Positions 34,469 to 43,399 of a DNA stretch of 64,000 nucleotides are shown piece after piece. Within the stretch, counting starts at the first letter, position 1. The number at the start of each line of letters is the position of its first letter. Location: the NCBI GenBank assembly GCA_036677685.1, contig JAVBWA010000049.1, positions 1 through 64,000 on the forward strand. Reading direction: 5' to 3'. Made by a program: the position numbers and the translations under genes. The notes under the pieces were generated by a model that saw only the letters and a program-made list of their open reading frames with translations, had not been told where the DNA came from and did no database searches. This stretch comes from JAQUBU01 sp036677685. GTDB lineage: Bacteria > Bacillota > Syntrophomonadia > Syntrophomonadales > Syntrophomonadaceae.

Positions 34469-35743
34469 ATGAAAAAATTAGGATTCTTATTATTTCTGGT
34501 AATGGCGTTTGCAGTGGTGGCGGTTTCACCAAATATCTCCGTAGCTGCCGAGAGTCAAACGGCTAAGATTTCGGTTTTGCTTGACGGCTCGAAGCTTGAT
34601 TTTGAGGTGGCACCGCAAATTCAAAATGGCCGGATTATGGTCCCCTTTCGGAAAATAGCCGAAAATTTGAATATTCAAGTAAACTGGGACGGAAGCCTCC
34701 AGCAAATAACGGCCAGCGATGGCAAGACCAATGTGGTTATGGTGGTCAACAAGCAATATGCCATGGTAAACGGCCAGCAGACCAAGTTGGAAGCGGAGCC
34801 TCAAATAGTAGGAGGGAGCACCCTGATTCCCGCCCGCTTTTTCAGTGAAACCTTTGGCTGCAAAGTAAGCTGGATTCCTGACAGCCGGTTGGTTAAAATA
34901 AGTTCCCCCGCAAAAGTCATGCAGGTTACGGCTTTTTACGCTCTGGGCGACCAGAAAAGCAGCAGTTGGACCGATCTTTTTACTACCCCCTATCCGAATA
35001 CATCCGTAGGAAATACTGGAATGGTCAACAGGCTTGCTTTGGGCTGGTACAGTCTGGCTGAAACCGGAGAACTGCTTAACGCAAGCTCTACCGGCTGGCA
35101 GCGCCCGGATAGCTGGGAAAAAGTGGTCGATGCGGCTGAACAGTATAATTTGAAAACCGAGATGGTAGTACATATAACCGATGGAGATGGTAAACTAACC
35201 CGCTGCTTGGGCAATTCGGAAGCAGTTAAGACTGCGGTTGAAGCTATTGCTGCAGAGGCGGTTTTGTATAATGGGGTCAACTTGGATTTTGAAGGATTGG
35301 GCTGGAATGAAGATAAAGCTCAATTAGCGCAGACCCAGGCTAATTTCACTAATTTCGCCACTCTATTGTCTCAGGAACTTAAAAAGAGCAGCCGGCAACT
35401 GACTCTTACCCTGCACGCCCCCAATAGCGCCTATTTGGGCTATGATTATGCAGCTCTGGGCAAAGTAGCTGACTATATTATAATTATGGCTTATGATTAT
35501 GGCAGTAAACCCGAACCAGTGGCAATGATCCGACAGGCGGTGGAAACGGCCGAATTTTCGGTGCCAACTTCCAAGCTTTTACTGGGGATTTCGGTAGTAG
35601 GTGAAAATCCCGAAAGTCTGCAAACTATAACCGGCGTTGCCAAAAAATATAATCTGGGCGGTATTGCTTTGTGGCGGCTGGGTTTGTTAAACAGTGAAAC
35701 ATGGAGGGTGCTGGGGGAAAATGTGATAAAATCTTCACTATAG
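34469..35743 (+). CDS. secreted protein with copper-amine-oxidase-like N-domain and GH18-like domain
   Basis: The 424-aa protein has a signal peptide (about residues 1-27, ending VAAES). Next comes a stalk of the copper amine oxidase N-terminal type (VLLDGSKLDFEVAPQIQNGR, then GGSTLIPARFFSETFGC), and a C-terminal glycosyl hydrolase 18 barrel with NLDFEGLGW and IIIMAYDYGSKP. Related proteins act on peptidoglycan or spore cortex. ATG 34469 follows AAAGGAGG. Family B element B2 follows directly. Confidence 0.87.
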   Translation: MKKLGFLLFLVMAFAVVAVSPNISVAAESQTAKISVLLDGSKLDFEVAPQIQNGRIMVPFRKIAENLNIQVNWDGSLQQITASDGKTNVVMVVNKQYAMVNGQQTKLEAEPQIVGGSTLIPARFFSETFGCKVSWIPDSRLVKISSPAKVMQVTAFYALGDQKSSSWTDLFTTPYPNTSVGNTGMVNRLALGWYSLAETGELLNASSTGWQRPDSWEKVVDAAEQYNLKTEMVVHITDGDGKLTRCLGNSEAVKTAVEAIAAEAVLYNGVNLDFEGLGWNEDKAQLAQTQANFTNFATLLSQELKKSSRQLTLTLHAPNSAYLGYDYAALGKVADYIIIMAYDYGSKPEPVAMIRQAVETAEFSVPTSKLLLGISVVGENPESLQTITGVAKKYNLGGIALWRLGLLNSETWRVLGENVIKSSL

Positions 35744-35745
35744 GA

Positions 35746-35922
35746 GGGCAGACCGAGTAGAAAACCGAATAGCTGCGTTATTCAATAACCCCGTTCAATC
35801 AACGTACTCTGTAAGGGGACGCGTCCTTACTGCGAAGCGGAAGGTCCGTCCCCATACCTTGATCCGTCTCAATCACGGGCTTCTTGAAAGCCTTGCTCTT
35901 CACTTTTCTACTCGGTCTGCCC
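35746..35922 (+). repeat. family B inverted-repeat element, copy B2 (complete)
   Basis: Perfect 19-bp terminal inverted repeats (GGGCAGACCGAGTAGAAAA at 35746-35764, complement at 35904-35922) bound a 177-bp element. Inside are GGGGACG and CGTCCCC arms and the ACGGGCTTCTTGAAAGCC stretch shared with B1. It has no coding capacity. It occupies most of the 321-base gap between two genes. Confidence 0.85.
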
Positions 35923-36064
35923 GGAGAGTATATTGGCAAGCTATTATCATTAAAAAGTAAGATTGAGTTATTGTTAGTTGCTTTTTGAAAAGACTTAGTT
36001 TCGAGAGAGTGATGCATGAATAGGCAGCAACGATTTAATTAGAATTATATAAAGGATTAATTGA

Positions 36065-37183
36065 GTGGCAAAGCAACAAACAAACAGCGAAGTCGATGTT
36101 TTAATAATTGGCGCCGGGGTAATCGGCCTAGCGGCAGCCTATCAGGTTTCCCGGCTTTATCCGGACCGGCGGATACTGCTGGTGGAAAAAAACCGCCGCT
36201 ATGGTCAGGAAACCTCGAGCCGCAGCAGTGAAGTAATTCATGCCGGCATGTATTATCCCCAAGGCAGCCTCAAAGCCAGGTTGTGTGTGCAGGGCAACCG
36301 CCTTTTGTACGAGTTTTGCTCCTCCCAGCAGGTCAAGCATGAACGGCTGGGCAAAATCATTATTGCAGTGGAGGATGAGGAAGCGGAACGATTAAAGAGC
36401 CTTTACCGGCAGGGCCTCGAAAACGGGGTCGAACTGGAATGGCTTGAGGGGGCAGCGATTCAAAAGACTGAACCCGCCATTCGGGCGGCGGCTGGAATTT
36501 GGTCCCCCAATACCGGAATAATTGACTCCGATGAACTGATGCGTTCTTTATACTGGCTGTTGTGTGAGCAGGGAGTAATATGTCTTTTCAAAACAGAAGT
36601 TGAGGATATAGCCAAAAACGGTGACGCTTACTTGGTCAAACTCAGCCGGGAAGTGGTCGCAACCCCGGTGATTATTAACTGTGCAGGTTTGTACAGTGAC
36701 AAGATTGCAGCCATGCCCGGTATGCAGGTTGACGAACAGGGCTACCGGCTGAGTTACTGTAAGGGCGAATATTACCGGCTCAGTCCGGCCCCTGATATCA
36801 AGCACCTGGTTTATCCGCTCCCGGAGAAGAGCGGCCTGGGGATTCACATTACCAGAGACCTGGCCGGAGGTCAGCGCCTGGGACCCAATGCTTACTATAT
36901 AGGCGAGATCGATTATAGCATGAATGAAGATTACAAAACCGAGTTTTTTAAATCAGTAAAACGCTACTTGCCCGCTTTGGAAATGGGCCAACTGCATCCC
37001 GATTATACGGGAATCAGGCCCAAGCTACTGGCAAAGGATGGTGCTTTCCGCGATTTTGTTATAAAAGAAGAGAGCGCAGAGGGTTTCCCCGGTTTTGTCA
37101 ACCTTATTGGGATCGAATCACCGGGTTTGACTTCCTGCCTGGCTATCGGGCAATATGTGTGCAAGTTGTTGAAGCACCTCTAA
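36065..37183 (+). CDS. FAD-dependent oxidoreductase, L-2-hydroxyglutarate oxidase-like (LhgO)
   Basis: The 372-aa enzyme opens with the dinucleotide-binding motif VLIIGAGVIGLAAAYQ and continues with SSRSSEVIHAGMYYP, characteristic of the LhgO/glycerol-3-phosphate-oxidase-like DAO family. YSGIRPKL-type sequence (DYTGIRPKL) and a GIESPGLTS block near the end fit LhgO. The true substrate in an anaerobe, with electrons not going to oxygen, is uncertain. The start is GTG 36065 after AAGGA. Confidence 0.85.
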   Translation: MAKQQTNSEVDVLIIGAGVIGLAAAYQVSRLYPDRRILLVEKNRRYGQETSSRSSEVIHAGMYYPQGSLKARLCVQGNRLLYEFCSSQQVKHERLGKIIIAVEDEEAERLKSLYRQGLENGVELEWLEGAAIQKTEPAIRAAAGIWSPNTGIIDSDELMRSLYWLLCEQGVICLFKTEVEDIAKNGDAYLVKLSREVVATPVIINCAGLYSDKIAAMPGMQVDEQGYRLSYCKGEYYRLSPAPDIKHLVYPLPEKSGLGIHITRDLAGGQRLGPNAYYIGEIDYSMNEDYKTEFFKSVKRYLPALEMGQLHPDYTGIRPKLLAKDGAFRDFVIKEESAEGFPGFVNLIGIESPGLTSCLAIGQYVCKLLKHL

Positions 37184-37200
37184 ATAAAAAGTTAAAATTA

Positions 37201-37848
37201 CTAACGAATATTGAATTTCTTGAGCTGGGAGATTATTTCGGCTTCACCGGAAATGAATTCGCGTTTGACCAGTCCGGTGCCCTTGTTGTAATATTCGTAA
37301 ACCGTTGAATCCTGGCTGCCGCTTTTGATCTGCAGACAGTGCTCGAATTTCCCGGCGGGAGTGTCGATACTCATATCCAAACTGCTGATTTCCCGTTTGT
37401 TTTTGCCTTCTCCCCAACTGGTGCCGATTTTCAAGGGGCCTTTGATAATTATGGTATTGTCATTGGAGGAGAACTTATCAGGCAGCAGATTCTCAGGATT
37501 ATAGGTTTCTCCTGTGAAATATATTCTTTCAATACTGTCATCGGAGATTGCAAAGATGGAAGTGCTGACCGTACCTCCATTGTCCTCTTTTATCTGGGCT
37601 TGTTTTCCCTCGCTGAATAATACTTCCCGGTTGAAAGATGCATATTCATTGCCAATTCCTTCATATTCCCAGGAACTGCCGGCCGTCAAAGGGAAATAAT
37701 CGCATACTTTAATTACCGCCTGCTTATTTTCTATCTTTGGTGGTGTTGTCTGGCCATTTTTACTTTCTTTGGAAACCGTACAGGCACTTAATGAGATAAT
37801 AACTATGAAAACCAGCAAAGTGGTAAACTGTGAAAATAAACGCCGCAT
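37201..37848 (-). CDS. lipoprotein of unknown function
   Basis: The 215-aa protein has a signal peptide with lipobox LSAC (about residues 18-21). The mature part repeats no known motif, but has a segment GSSWEYEGIGNEYASFN typical of outer-surface beta-rich proteins in Firmicutes. ATG 37848 follows AAAGGAG; the frame also extends further upstream without a site. It converges on the LhgO-like gene. Confidence 0.75.
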   Translation of the reverse strand: MRRLFSQFTTLLVFIVIISLSACTVSKESKNGQTTPPKIENKQAVIKVCDYFPLTAGSSWEYEGIGNEYASFNREVLFSEGKQAQIKEDNGGTVSTSIFAISDDSIERIYFTGETYNPENLLPDKFSSNDNTIIIKGPLKIGTSWGEGKNKREISSLDMSIDTPAGKFEHCLQIKSGSQDSTVYEYYNKGTGLVKREFISGEAEIISQLKKFNIR

Positions 37849-38015
37849 ATAGCTACTCCTTTCTTGCTTGAGGATAAAAAATTTCAGATTGGTTTTAATT
37901 TTAAGCAGCTGTTGTATTATTAAAATTAACCAAAAACCAAAACTCATGCATTAAAGCGGAGGATCGTTATGATATCTAATAATAATATCGAAAAACGAAT
38001 ATGTCTGAAAAATAG

Positions 38016-38188
38016 CAGACCGAGCAAAAGAAGTGAAGAGCAAGGCATTCGATAAACCCGTGATTGAGGCGTACATGAGTATGTCGATTGAACGGGATTA
38101 TTGAATAACGCAGCTATTTGCTTCCTTAAAATGGTAAGCGACGGCGAACATAGGTGGTGCCCGAAGGGTACTTCTTTTGCTCGGTCTG
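38016..38188 (-). repeat. family B inverted-repeat element, copy B3 (inverted, complete)
   Basis: Terminal inverted repeats of 18 bp (CAGACCGAGCAAAAGAAG at 38016-38033, complement at 38171-38188) bound 173 bp. It is in the opposite orientation to B2 and shares CCCGTGATTGAGG and AATAACGCAGCTATT. It lies between the lipoprotein gene and rpmE (a 463-base gap holding nothing else I can name). Confidence 0.85.
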
Positions 38189-38311
38189 AACTTATTTTCT
38201 TGTCTTTTATGGTTATTCTTGATATAATTTTTTTTGCAGTCTATTTCCATAAGTATTAGACTTAATAAATGAAATATTTTATAATGCACGATAACCTGAA
38301 GAGAGGTGAAA

Positions 38312-38518
38312 ATGTTGAAGGAAAAAGTACATCCCAAGTATTTTAAGGCATCTGCCCGCTGTGCTTGCGGCAACGAATTCGAAGTAGGTTCAACCAAAGA
38401 GAACTTGAAGGTTGAAATATGCTCCAAATGCCACCCGTTCTATACCGGCAATAAGAGCCGCCTGGTTGATACTACCGGAAGAGTAGAGAAATTCAAGAGG
38501 AAATACGGCTTAAATTAG
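38312..38518 (+). CDS. rpmE: ribosomal protein L31, zinc-binding type
   Basis: The 68-aa protein matches L31 with EKVHPKYFKASARCACGNEFEVGST, then EICSKCHPFYTG. The cysteines (C-x-C in CACG, C-x-x-C in CSKC) identify the zinc-containing form, which is replaced by a zinc-free paralogue when zinc is short in some bacteria. The start is ATG 38312 or TTG 38315 after AGAGGTG. Confidence 0.95.
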   Translation: MLKEKVHPKYFKASARCACGNEFEVGSTKENLKVEICSKCHPFYTGNKSRLVDTTGRVEKFKRKYGLN

Positions 38519-38548
38519 TGAAATAGCAGAGAGCCATGCTCTCGATTT

Positions 38549-38608
38549 GTAAGGCGTTAGGAATAAGGTGAGAAAGCAGTGCGTTCTACCTTATTACTTG
38601 CGCCTTAC
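38549..38608 (+). other. long stem-loop between rpmE and yqhQ
   Basis: An outer 8-bp stem (GTAAGGCG at 38549 with CGCCTTAC at 38601) and an inner 8-bp stem (AATAAGGT with ACCTTATT) are separated by a five-base internal loop on each side. A smaller perfect hairpin, GAGAGC-CAT-GCTCTC, lies at 38529-38543. Neither has a T run. They could be an RNA leader structure or a small repeat. Confidence 0.6.
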
Positions 38609-38630
38609 TATTAATGGTTAGGGGATTAAT

Positions 38631-39539
38631 ATGAAACAAAAATTCTCATATGGAGGTATGGCAGTTATTGAGGGCGTAATGATGCGCGGCCCCGATTATA
38701 CCTCCATTGCCGTTAGAAAAGAGGATGGCAGCATAGAAACCGAGAAGGAAGCGAACAGCAATCTGCCAGTTCGTTATCCTTTTTTAAAATGGCCGTTCTT
38801 AAGAGGCACCTATATGTTGATAGATTCCCTGGTTATAGGCATACGGATGCTGAACAAATCAGCAAACATGTCTTTGGGCGAAGAGGAAGAGGAATTAAGC
38901 ACCGGAGAAATATTTTTTACCGGGCTTATTGCTTTTGTAATGGCGATGCTCCTTTTTGTGATAATTCCTACCGCTATTGTGCACTATTCCCGGCAGTTTA
39001 TAGGAGGAGTCTGGCTTCAAAATACTTTTGAAGGAGTAATAAGAATTGTCTTCTTTCTTTTATATGTTTATGCGATATCCAAAATGGAGGATATCGCCCG
39101 GGTGTTTGCTTATCATGGTGCAGAACACAAAACCATTCTGGCTTATGAAGCAGGTAAAGAACTGACTGTAGAGAATGTGCGGCCCTATACCACCCTACAC
39201 CCACGTTGCGGGACCAGTTTTCTGTTGATTGTGATGGTAATTTCCATTGTGGTTTTCGCTTTGCTGGGAGAAGGCAGTCTCTTTTATCGCATATGGTCGC
39301 GGCTGGCAGTCTTGCCGGTGGTTGCGGGCCTGGGTTATGAATTTTTAAAATTTGGTGGAAAATATTATGAAAAGCACTGGGCTAGAATACTTATATCACC
39401 GGGTTTGGCTCTGCAAAAGCTTACCACCCGGGAGCCTGATGATAGTATGCTGGAAGTAGCTATAAACGCCCTAAAGCTGGTCCTGGCCGGTGATAATATT
39501 AAAGATAATGGAAATCCGGAGACCGCAGGCACCTTATAA
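38631..39539 (+). CDS. yqhQ: DUF1385 membrane protein YqhQ
   Basis: The 302-aa protein starts FSYGGMAVIEGVMMRGP, the hallmark of DUF1385, and has EDIARVFAYHGAEHKTI and TTLHPRCGTSFL with three or four membrane helices. The function is unknown; the family stays close to prfA in Firmicutes. The ATG follows an AGGGG site. The stop TAA is the TTATAA head of repeat A11. Confidence 0.9.
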   Translation: MKQKFSYGGMAVIEGVMMRGPDYTSIAVRKEDGSIETEKEANSNLPVRYPFLKWPFLRGTYMLIDSLVIGIRMLNKSANMSLGEEEEELSTGEIFFTGLIAFVMAMLLFVIIPTAIVHYSRQFIGGVWLQNTFEGVIRIVFFLLYVYAISKMEDIARVFAYHGAEHKTILAYEAGKELTVENVRPYTTLHPRCGTSFLLIVMVISIVVFALLGEGSLFYRIWSRLAVLPVVAGLGYEFLKFGGKYYEKHWARILISPGLALQKLTTREPDDSMLEVAINALKLVLAGDNIKDNGNPETAGTL

Positions 39540-39674
39540 CGAGGCGAAGTTTGAAGAAAATCTTTTAATTACGTTTTATGCTTGAGTGAAGCGGAAGAAA
39601 TGGGGATAGACATGTCCCCCGCCTCGTTGCGGCGGTGTGCTGAAACTGCTCTGCAGTTTCTTCCGATACTTAAA
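39534..39674 (+). repeat. family A palindromic repeat, copy A11 (variant core)
   Basis: The head TTATAACGAGGCGAAG is followed by a different core (TTATGCTTGAGTGAAGCGG) that also occurs in copy A13, then CCCCGCCTCGTTGCGG and the terminal hairpin with a CTCTG apex. It supplies the yqhQ stop codon. Confidence 0.85.
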
Positions 39675-39709
39675 ACAAATATAGTAAGTCTATTCAAGGA
39701 GGAAGAAAA

Positions 39710-40777
39710 TTGCTAGAGAAGCTGGAAAGCCTGGAAGAAAAATATGAAGAACTTACTGAACTCTTAAGCCAAGCTGAGGTTATTGCTGATCAAAGCAAAC
39801 TGCAGAAGTTTGCCAAAGCCCACTCTGATCTGAGTGAAATCGTTGACGTGTATCGTCAATATAAATCAGTTTTAAAACAGAGTGAAGAAAGCAAACAAAT
39901 GATGCAGGAAGAGCATGATGAGGATTTCAAAGAGATGCTGGTCGAAGAAATTCAGCTTCTGCAGGAAAAGCGAAACTTTCTGGAACAGAGCTTAAAGGTG
40001 CTCTTGCTGCCTAAAGACCCCAATGATGAGAAAAGCGTAATCATGGAAATTCGTGCCGGTACAGGCGGTGATGAGGCTGCTTTATTTGCCGGGGATCTGT
40101 TCCGTATGTACAGTCGTTATGCTGAGATGCAAGGCTGGAAAATAGATATTATGGATACCCATTACACCGACATTGGCGGCATTAAGGAAATAATTTTTGA
40201 GATTGACGGGCAGGGAGCATACAGCAAGATGAAATACGAGTCGGGTGTTCATCGCGTACAACGTATCCCTACTACGGAATCCGGAGGGCGCATCCACACC
40301 TCGGCGGCCACGGTAGCAGTATTGCCGGAAGCCGAAGAAGTAGAAGTGGAGATCGATCCCAATGAACTGCGCATCGATGTATATTGCTCCAGCGGTCCCG
40401 GAGGACAATCGGTAAACACTACCCAGTCGGCGGTTCGGGTAACCCATATTCCCACCGGAGTAGTGGTGACCTGCCAGGATGAAAAATCCCAGCATAAAAA
40501 CAAGGCCAAAGCGCTGAGAGTTTTACGAGCGCGTTTGAAAGAACTGAGCGAAAAGGAACATAACGCGGAAATGGCTGGTACGCGCAAAAGCCAGGTTGGT
40601 AGCGGTGACCGCAGTGAGCGCATCCGTACTTACAATTTCCCGCAGGGAAGAGTCAGCGATCACCGGATAAACCTGACGCTGCATAAACTTGATACCATTT
40701 TGGAGGGGCAGTTGGAAGAAATTATTTCGGCTCTGACCGCCCATTACCAGGCAGAGCTTATGAAACAGGTGGATTAG
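39710..40777 (+). CDS. prfA: peptide chain release factor 1
   Basis: RF1 recognises UAA and UAG stop codons and hydrolyses peptidyl-tRNA. The GGQ tripeptide is in SSGPGGQSVNTTQS. Codon-recognition residues lie in the N-terminal helical domain and the beta sheet around RIPTTESGG. Length 355 aa is normal. The start is TTG 39710 after AAGGAGG. The stop abuts the prmC start. Confidence 0.96.
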   Translation: MLEKLESLEEKYEELTELLSQAEVIADQSKLQKFAKAHSDLSEIVDVYRQYKSVLKQSEESKQMMQEEHDEDFKEMLVEEIQLLQEKRNFLEQSLKVLLLPKDPNDEKSVIMEIRAGTGGDEAALFAGDLFRMYSRYAEMQGWKIDIMDTHYTDIGGIKEIIFEIDGQGAYSKMKYESGVHRVQRIPTTESGGRIHTSAATVAVLPEAEEVEVEIDPNELRIDVYCSSGPGGQSVNTTQSAVRVTHIPTGVVVTCQDEKSQHKNKAKALRVLRARLKELSEKEHNAEMAGTRKSQVGSGDRSERIRTYNFPQGRVSDHRINLTLHKLDTILEGQLEEIISALTAHYQAELMKQVD

Positions 40778-41626
40778 GTGCAGGAGCAATGGCGGATTAA
40801 AGATTTACTGGAATGGACCACCCGGTTTTTTACGGACAAGGGGATTGAGCAGCCACGCCTGGAAGCGGAGGTTTTGCTGGCCCGAGTTCTAGAAAATGAC
40901 CGGGTTTTTTTGTATGCACATTATGATCAGCCGGTTAATGCCGAAGAACGGGAGAAGTACCGGCATTTTATTCAGCGTCGTCTCAAAGGCGAACCCGTAG
41001 CCTATATTGCAGGATACAAGGAATTTATGTCACTTGATTTTAAAGTCAGCCCGGCAGTGCTGATTCCCCGCCCGGAAACTGAATTGCTGGTGGAAAAGGT
41101 TTTGGAATTGACTGTGGGCCAAGATAATTTTCGCATATGTGATGTGGGAACCGGGTCAGGAGCTATTGCAGTGAGCCTGGCAGTTTATTGCCCCACAGCC
41201 CAAATATATGCTGTTGATATATCTGCGGAAGCGCTGGAAATAGCCAGGGAAAATGCGTTCCGCCACCAGGCCCGGGTACAGTTTGTCCAGGGTGATTTAC
41301 TTGTTCCCCTGCAAGCTGAACAAGCCTTTGATATAATTGCGGCTAACTTACCATACATATCAGAAGAGGAATTTCCGACCCTGGAGCCAGGAGTAAGAGA
41401 TTATGAACCGACCGGAGCCCTGCTCGCTGCCGGTGATGGGCTTGATATTTACCGGCGCTTGCTGCCCCAGGCTGTCTCGCTGTTAAAGGACGATGGATAT
41501 TTGCTATTTGAGATTGCTCCCGGGCAAAGTGCCCGGGCTGCAGAAATGTTCAGAGGTTTTGCCGAAGTGGTAGTAATTGAGGATTTGACCGGGCGTCAGC
41601 GTTTGATTAAAGCGCGCAAGGGGTGA
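40778..41626 (+). CDS. prmC: protein-(glutamine-N5) methyltransferase PrmC
   Basis: PrmC methylates the GGQ glutamine of release factors. It has the SAM-binding ICDVGTGSGAIAVSLA, and the catalytic motif is NLPY (ANLPYIS), a variant of the usual NPPY. GTG 40778 follows the prfA stop directly. Length is 282 aa. Confidence 0.94.
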   Translation: MQEQWRIKDLLEWTTRFFTDKGIEQPRLEAEVLLARVLENDRVFLYAHYDQPVNAEEREKYRHFIQRRLKGEPVAYIAGYKEFMSLDFKVSPAVLIPRPETELLVEKVLELTVGQDNFRICDVGTGSGAIAVSLAVYCPTAQIYAVDISAEALEIARENAFRHQARVQFVQGDLLVPLQAEQAFDIIAANLPYISEEEFPTLEPGVRDYEPTGALLAAGDGLDIYRRLLPQAVSLLKDDGYLLFEIAPGQSARAAEMFRGFAEVVVIEDLTGRQRLIKARKG

Positions 41627-41633
41627 TTTTACA

Positions 41634-42770
41634 ATGCAAACCCAATATTTGAAGGTAAACCCGGAGCAGCCGGAAACTGAAATTATTAACCGGGCCGCTG
41701 AGCTCATTGGCAGCCATGAATTGGTGGCTTTTCCCACCGAAACCGTTTATGGTCTGGGAGCCGGTGCATATTTTCCGGAAGCTGTTAACAAAATATTTCT
41801 AGCCAAACAAAGGCCAGCTGCCAATCCGCTGTTGGTGCATGTCAGCAGCAAAGCCCAGGTTAAAGGGCTGGTCTTAGAGGTTCCACCTGCTGCCCGCTTA
41901 TTAATGGATAAGTTCTGGCCAGGGCCATTATCTATTGTACTTCCTGCCCGGGATAGTGTTCCTGTGATCGTAAGAGGGGGAAAAAGCAGTGTGGGCTTAA
42001 GGATGCCCGACCACCCTGTGGCCCTGGCCTTGATCGAAGCAGCGGGCCCTATAGCAGCTCCCAGTGCGAATCTTTCCGGCCGACCCAGTCCGGTAACTGC
42101 GGCCCATGTTAGAGATGATCTGGATGGAAGAATCGCTGCGGTCCTGGATGCAGGGCCGACTGGTCTGGGTATGGAGTCGACCATTATAGATTTCAGTCAA
42201 GGCAGACTGCAGCTTATACGCCGGGGTGCTATAGCCCTGGAAACTCTGGAGGAGATTAGCGGCGAAAAAATCGAACTTCCAGATCAGGTTGAAAATGAAT
42301 TTGCCCATCATCAAATTAAGGCCGAGATAATAATAAGCGAGAACGAAGAGTACTTCTGGAAGAAGTTGTATGAAATATCCCAATCGGGCCGGCGGTTGGG
42401 GGTAGTTTTAAGCATTGGAAGAAACTGCGGAGCAGTTTCAACACACCGCTGCAAGGAGGCGGAGGATTATAACCCGTCGCCTGTTTCGTTAAAAGGAACC
42501 CGGCCGCTTAAAGAAGCGGGGGACATATTTTCACCTCGTTATAATAACACCGGGGCTTCGAGTGCCGAACAAAACATTATAGATAGCAAATATAAAATCG
42601 AAGTCAGTTATAAACTGGACTTGAATTCAGGAAGCAGCAACCTTTATGCGATATTAAGAGATGCTGAACAGCAGCAACTGGATATCCTTCTCTTTGCCCC
42701 ATTGGCCTTACATGGTTCAGGAATAGCTGCTTCACTTTGGGACCGGATTAAGCAGGCGGCCAAAAAATAG
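41634..42770 (+). CDS. ywlC: L-threonylcarbamoyladenylate synthase (Sua5) with an in-frame repeat
   Basis: The enzyme makes threonylcarbamoyl-AMP for the t6A37 modification of tRNA. The YrdC domain (residues 1-205) has ETVYGLGAGA, KQRPAANPLLVHV and APSANLSGRPSP; the Sua5 C-terminal domain follows. Residues about 259-304 are encoded by repeat A12 (the reverse of family A), starting SIGRNCGAVSTH and ending SPRYNN. The reading frame stays open across it, and the downstream part (YAILRDAEQQQLDILLFAP) continues the Sua5 domain. Total 378 aa; without the insert about 332, closer to the family. I expect an exposed loop. Confidence 0.93.
   Translation: MQTQYLKVNPEQPETEIINRAAELIGSHELVAFPTETVYGLGAGAYFPEAVNKIFLAKQRPAANPLLVHVSSKAQVKGLVLEVPPAARLLMDKFWPGPLSIVLPARDSVPVIVRGGKSSVGLRMPDHPVALALIEAAGPIAAPSANLSGRPSPVTAAHVRDDLDGRIAAVLDAGPTGLGMESTIIDFSQGRLQLIRRGAIALETLEEISGEKIELPDQVENEFAHHQIKAEIIISENEEYFWKKLYEISQSGRRLGVVLSIGRNCGAVSTHRCKEAEDYNPSPVSLKGTRPLKEAGDIFSPRYNNTGASSAEQNIIDSKYKIEVSYKLDLNSGSSNLYAILRDAEQQQLDILLFAPLALHGSGIAASLWDRIKQAAKK
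42408..42544 (-). repeat. family A palindromic repeat, copy A12 (inside sua5 coding sequence)
   Basis: This 137-bp copy is inverted relative to most and lies wholly within sua5, in frame. All its parts are recognisable: TTTAAGCATTGG (reverse end), GAAACTGCGGAGCAGTTTC, and ACCTCGTTATAA (reverse head). The usual CAACGAGGCG has become CAAGGAGGCG. Confidence 0.93.
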
Positions 42771-42800
42771 AAAGCGAGGCGCGAGGCATGGCCATGACCG

Positions 42801-43388
42801 ATGTATGAACAAATAATTACCGTAAGTATTGTAGCCCTGGTATTGGGGATGGATGCACTTTCTTTAGCGTTGGGTATGGGTATGAAAGGAGTATCGAAAT
42901 CCTATGAACGGAAATTCTCTGCAACGGTAGCTGTTCTCCATGTACTGATGCCGCTTTTAGGATTAAAACTGGGTTTGGCAGCCGGAGAATTTTTGGGGAT
43001 ATGGGCAACTCGCCTGGGTGCCCTGGTTTTGGCCTGGCTGGGTACGGATTTGTGCATAAAAGCTTACCGGGATAAAAAAACTTTGATATTTAAGTTTGAT
43101 GAAGGTAGAGAAAATTTTGGTTTTAATGAAAAAAATTATACCGACAAATGGGCGGCCATCGTAGTGCTGGGAATATCTGTAAGCATTGATGCCTTGACAG
43201 CGGGCTTTAGTTTGGGTACTTTAAAAATGCCGATCTTATTTACCGCAATTTTGACAGGCATAGTAGCAGGAAGCATGACATTGCTCGGTTTCGCCGGTGG
43301 CAGAATTTCGAGCCGCTTGCTCGGTACATATGCCCAAATGCTGGGTGGAGTTGTCCTTATAGGCCTGGCGATAAAGTTTCTAATATGA
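42801..43388 (+). CDS. mntP: manganese efflux pump MntP
   Basis: This 195-aa membrane protein has six hydrophobic helices. It carries VLGMDALSLALGMGMKG near the start and VSIDALTAGFSLG in the second half, the paired acidic motifs of MntP (formerly YebN/DUF204), with metal-binding Asp residues. The region MYEQIITVSIVALVLGMD begins at ATG 42801. It is next to the gene for YwlE, as in Bacillus ywlD-ywlE. Confidence 0.9.
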   Translation: MYEQIITVSIVALVLGMDALSLALGMGMKGVSKSYERKFSATVAVLHVLMPLLGLKLGLAAGEFLGIWATRLGALVLAWLGTDLCIKAYRDKKTLIFKFDEGRENFGFNEKNYTDKWAAIVVLGISVSIDALTAGFSLGTLKMPILFTAILTGIVAGSMTLLGFAGGRISSRLLGTYAQMLGGVVLIGLAIKFLI

Positions 43389-43399
43389 GGGGGAGCCTG

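Noticed and set aside
37849..37947. Longer N-terminus for the lipoprotein
   Set aside because: No ribosome site; the signal peptide begins at ATG 37848 with AAAGGAG before it.
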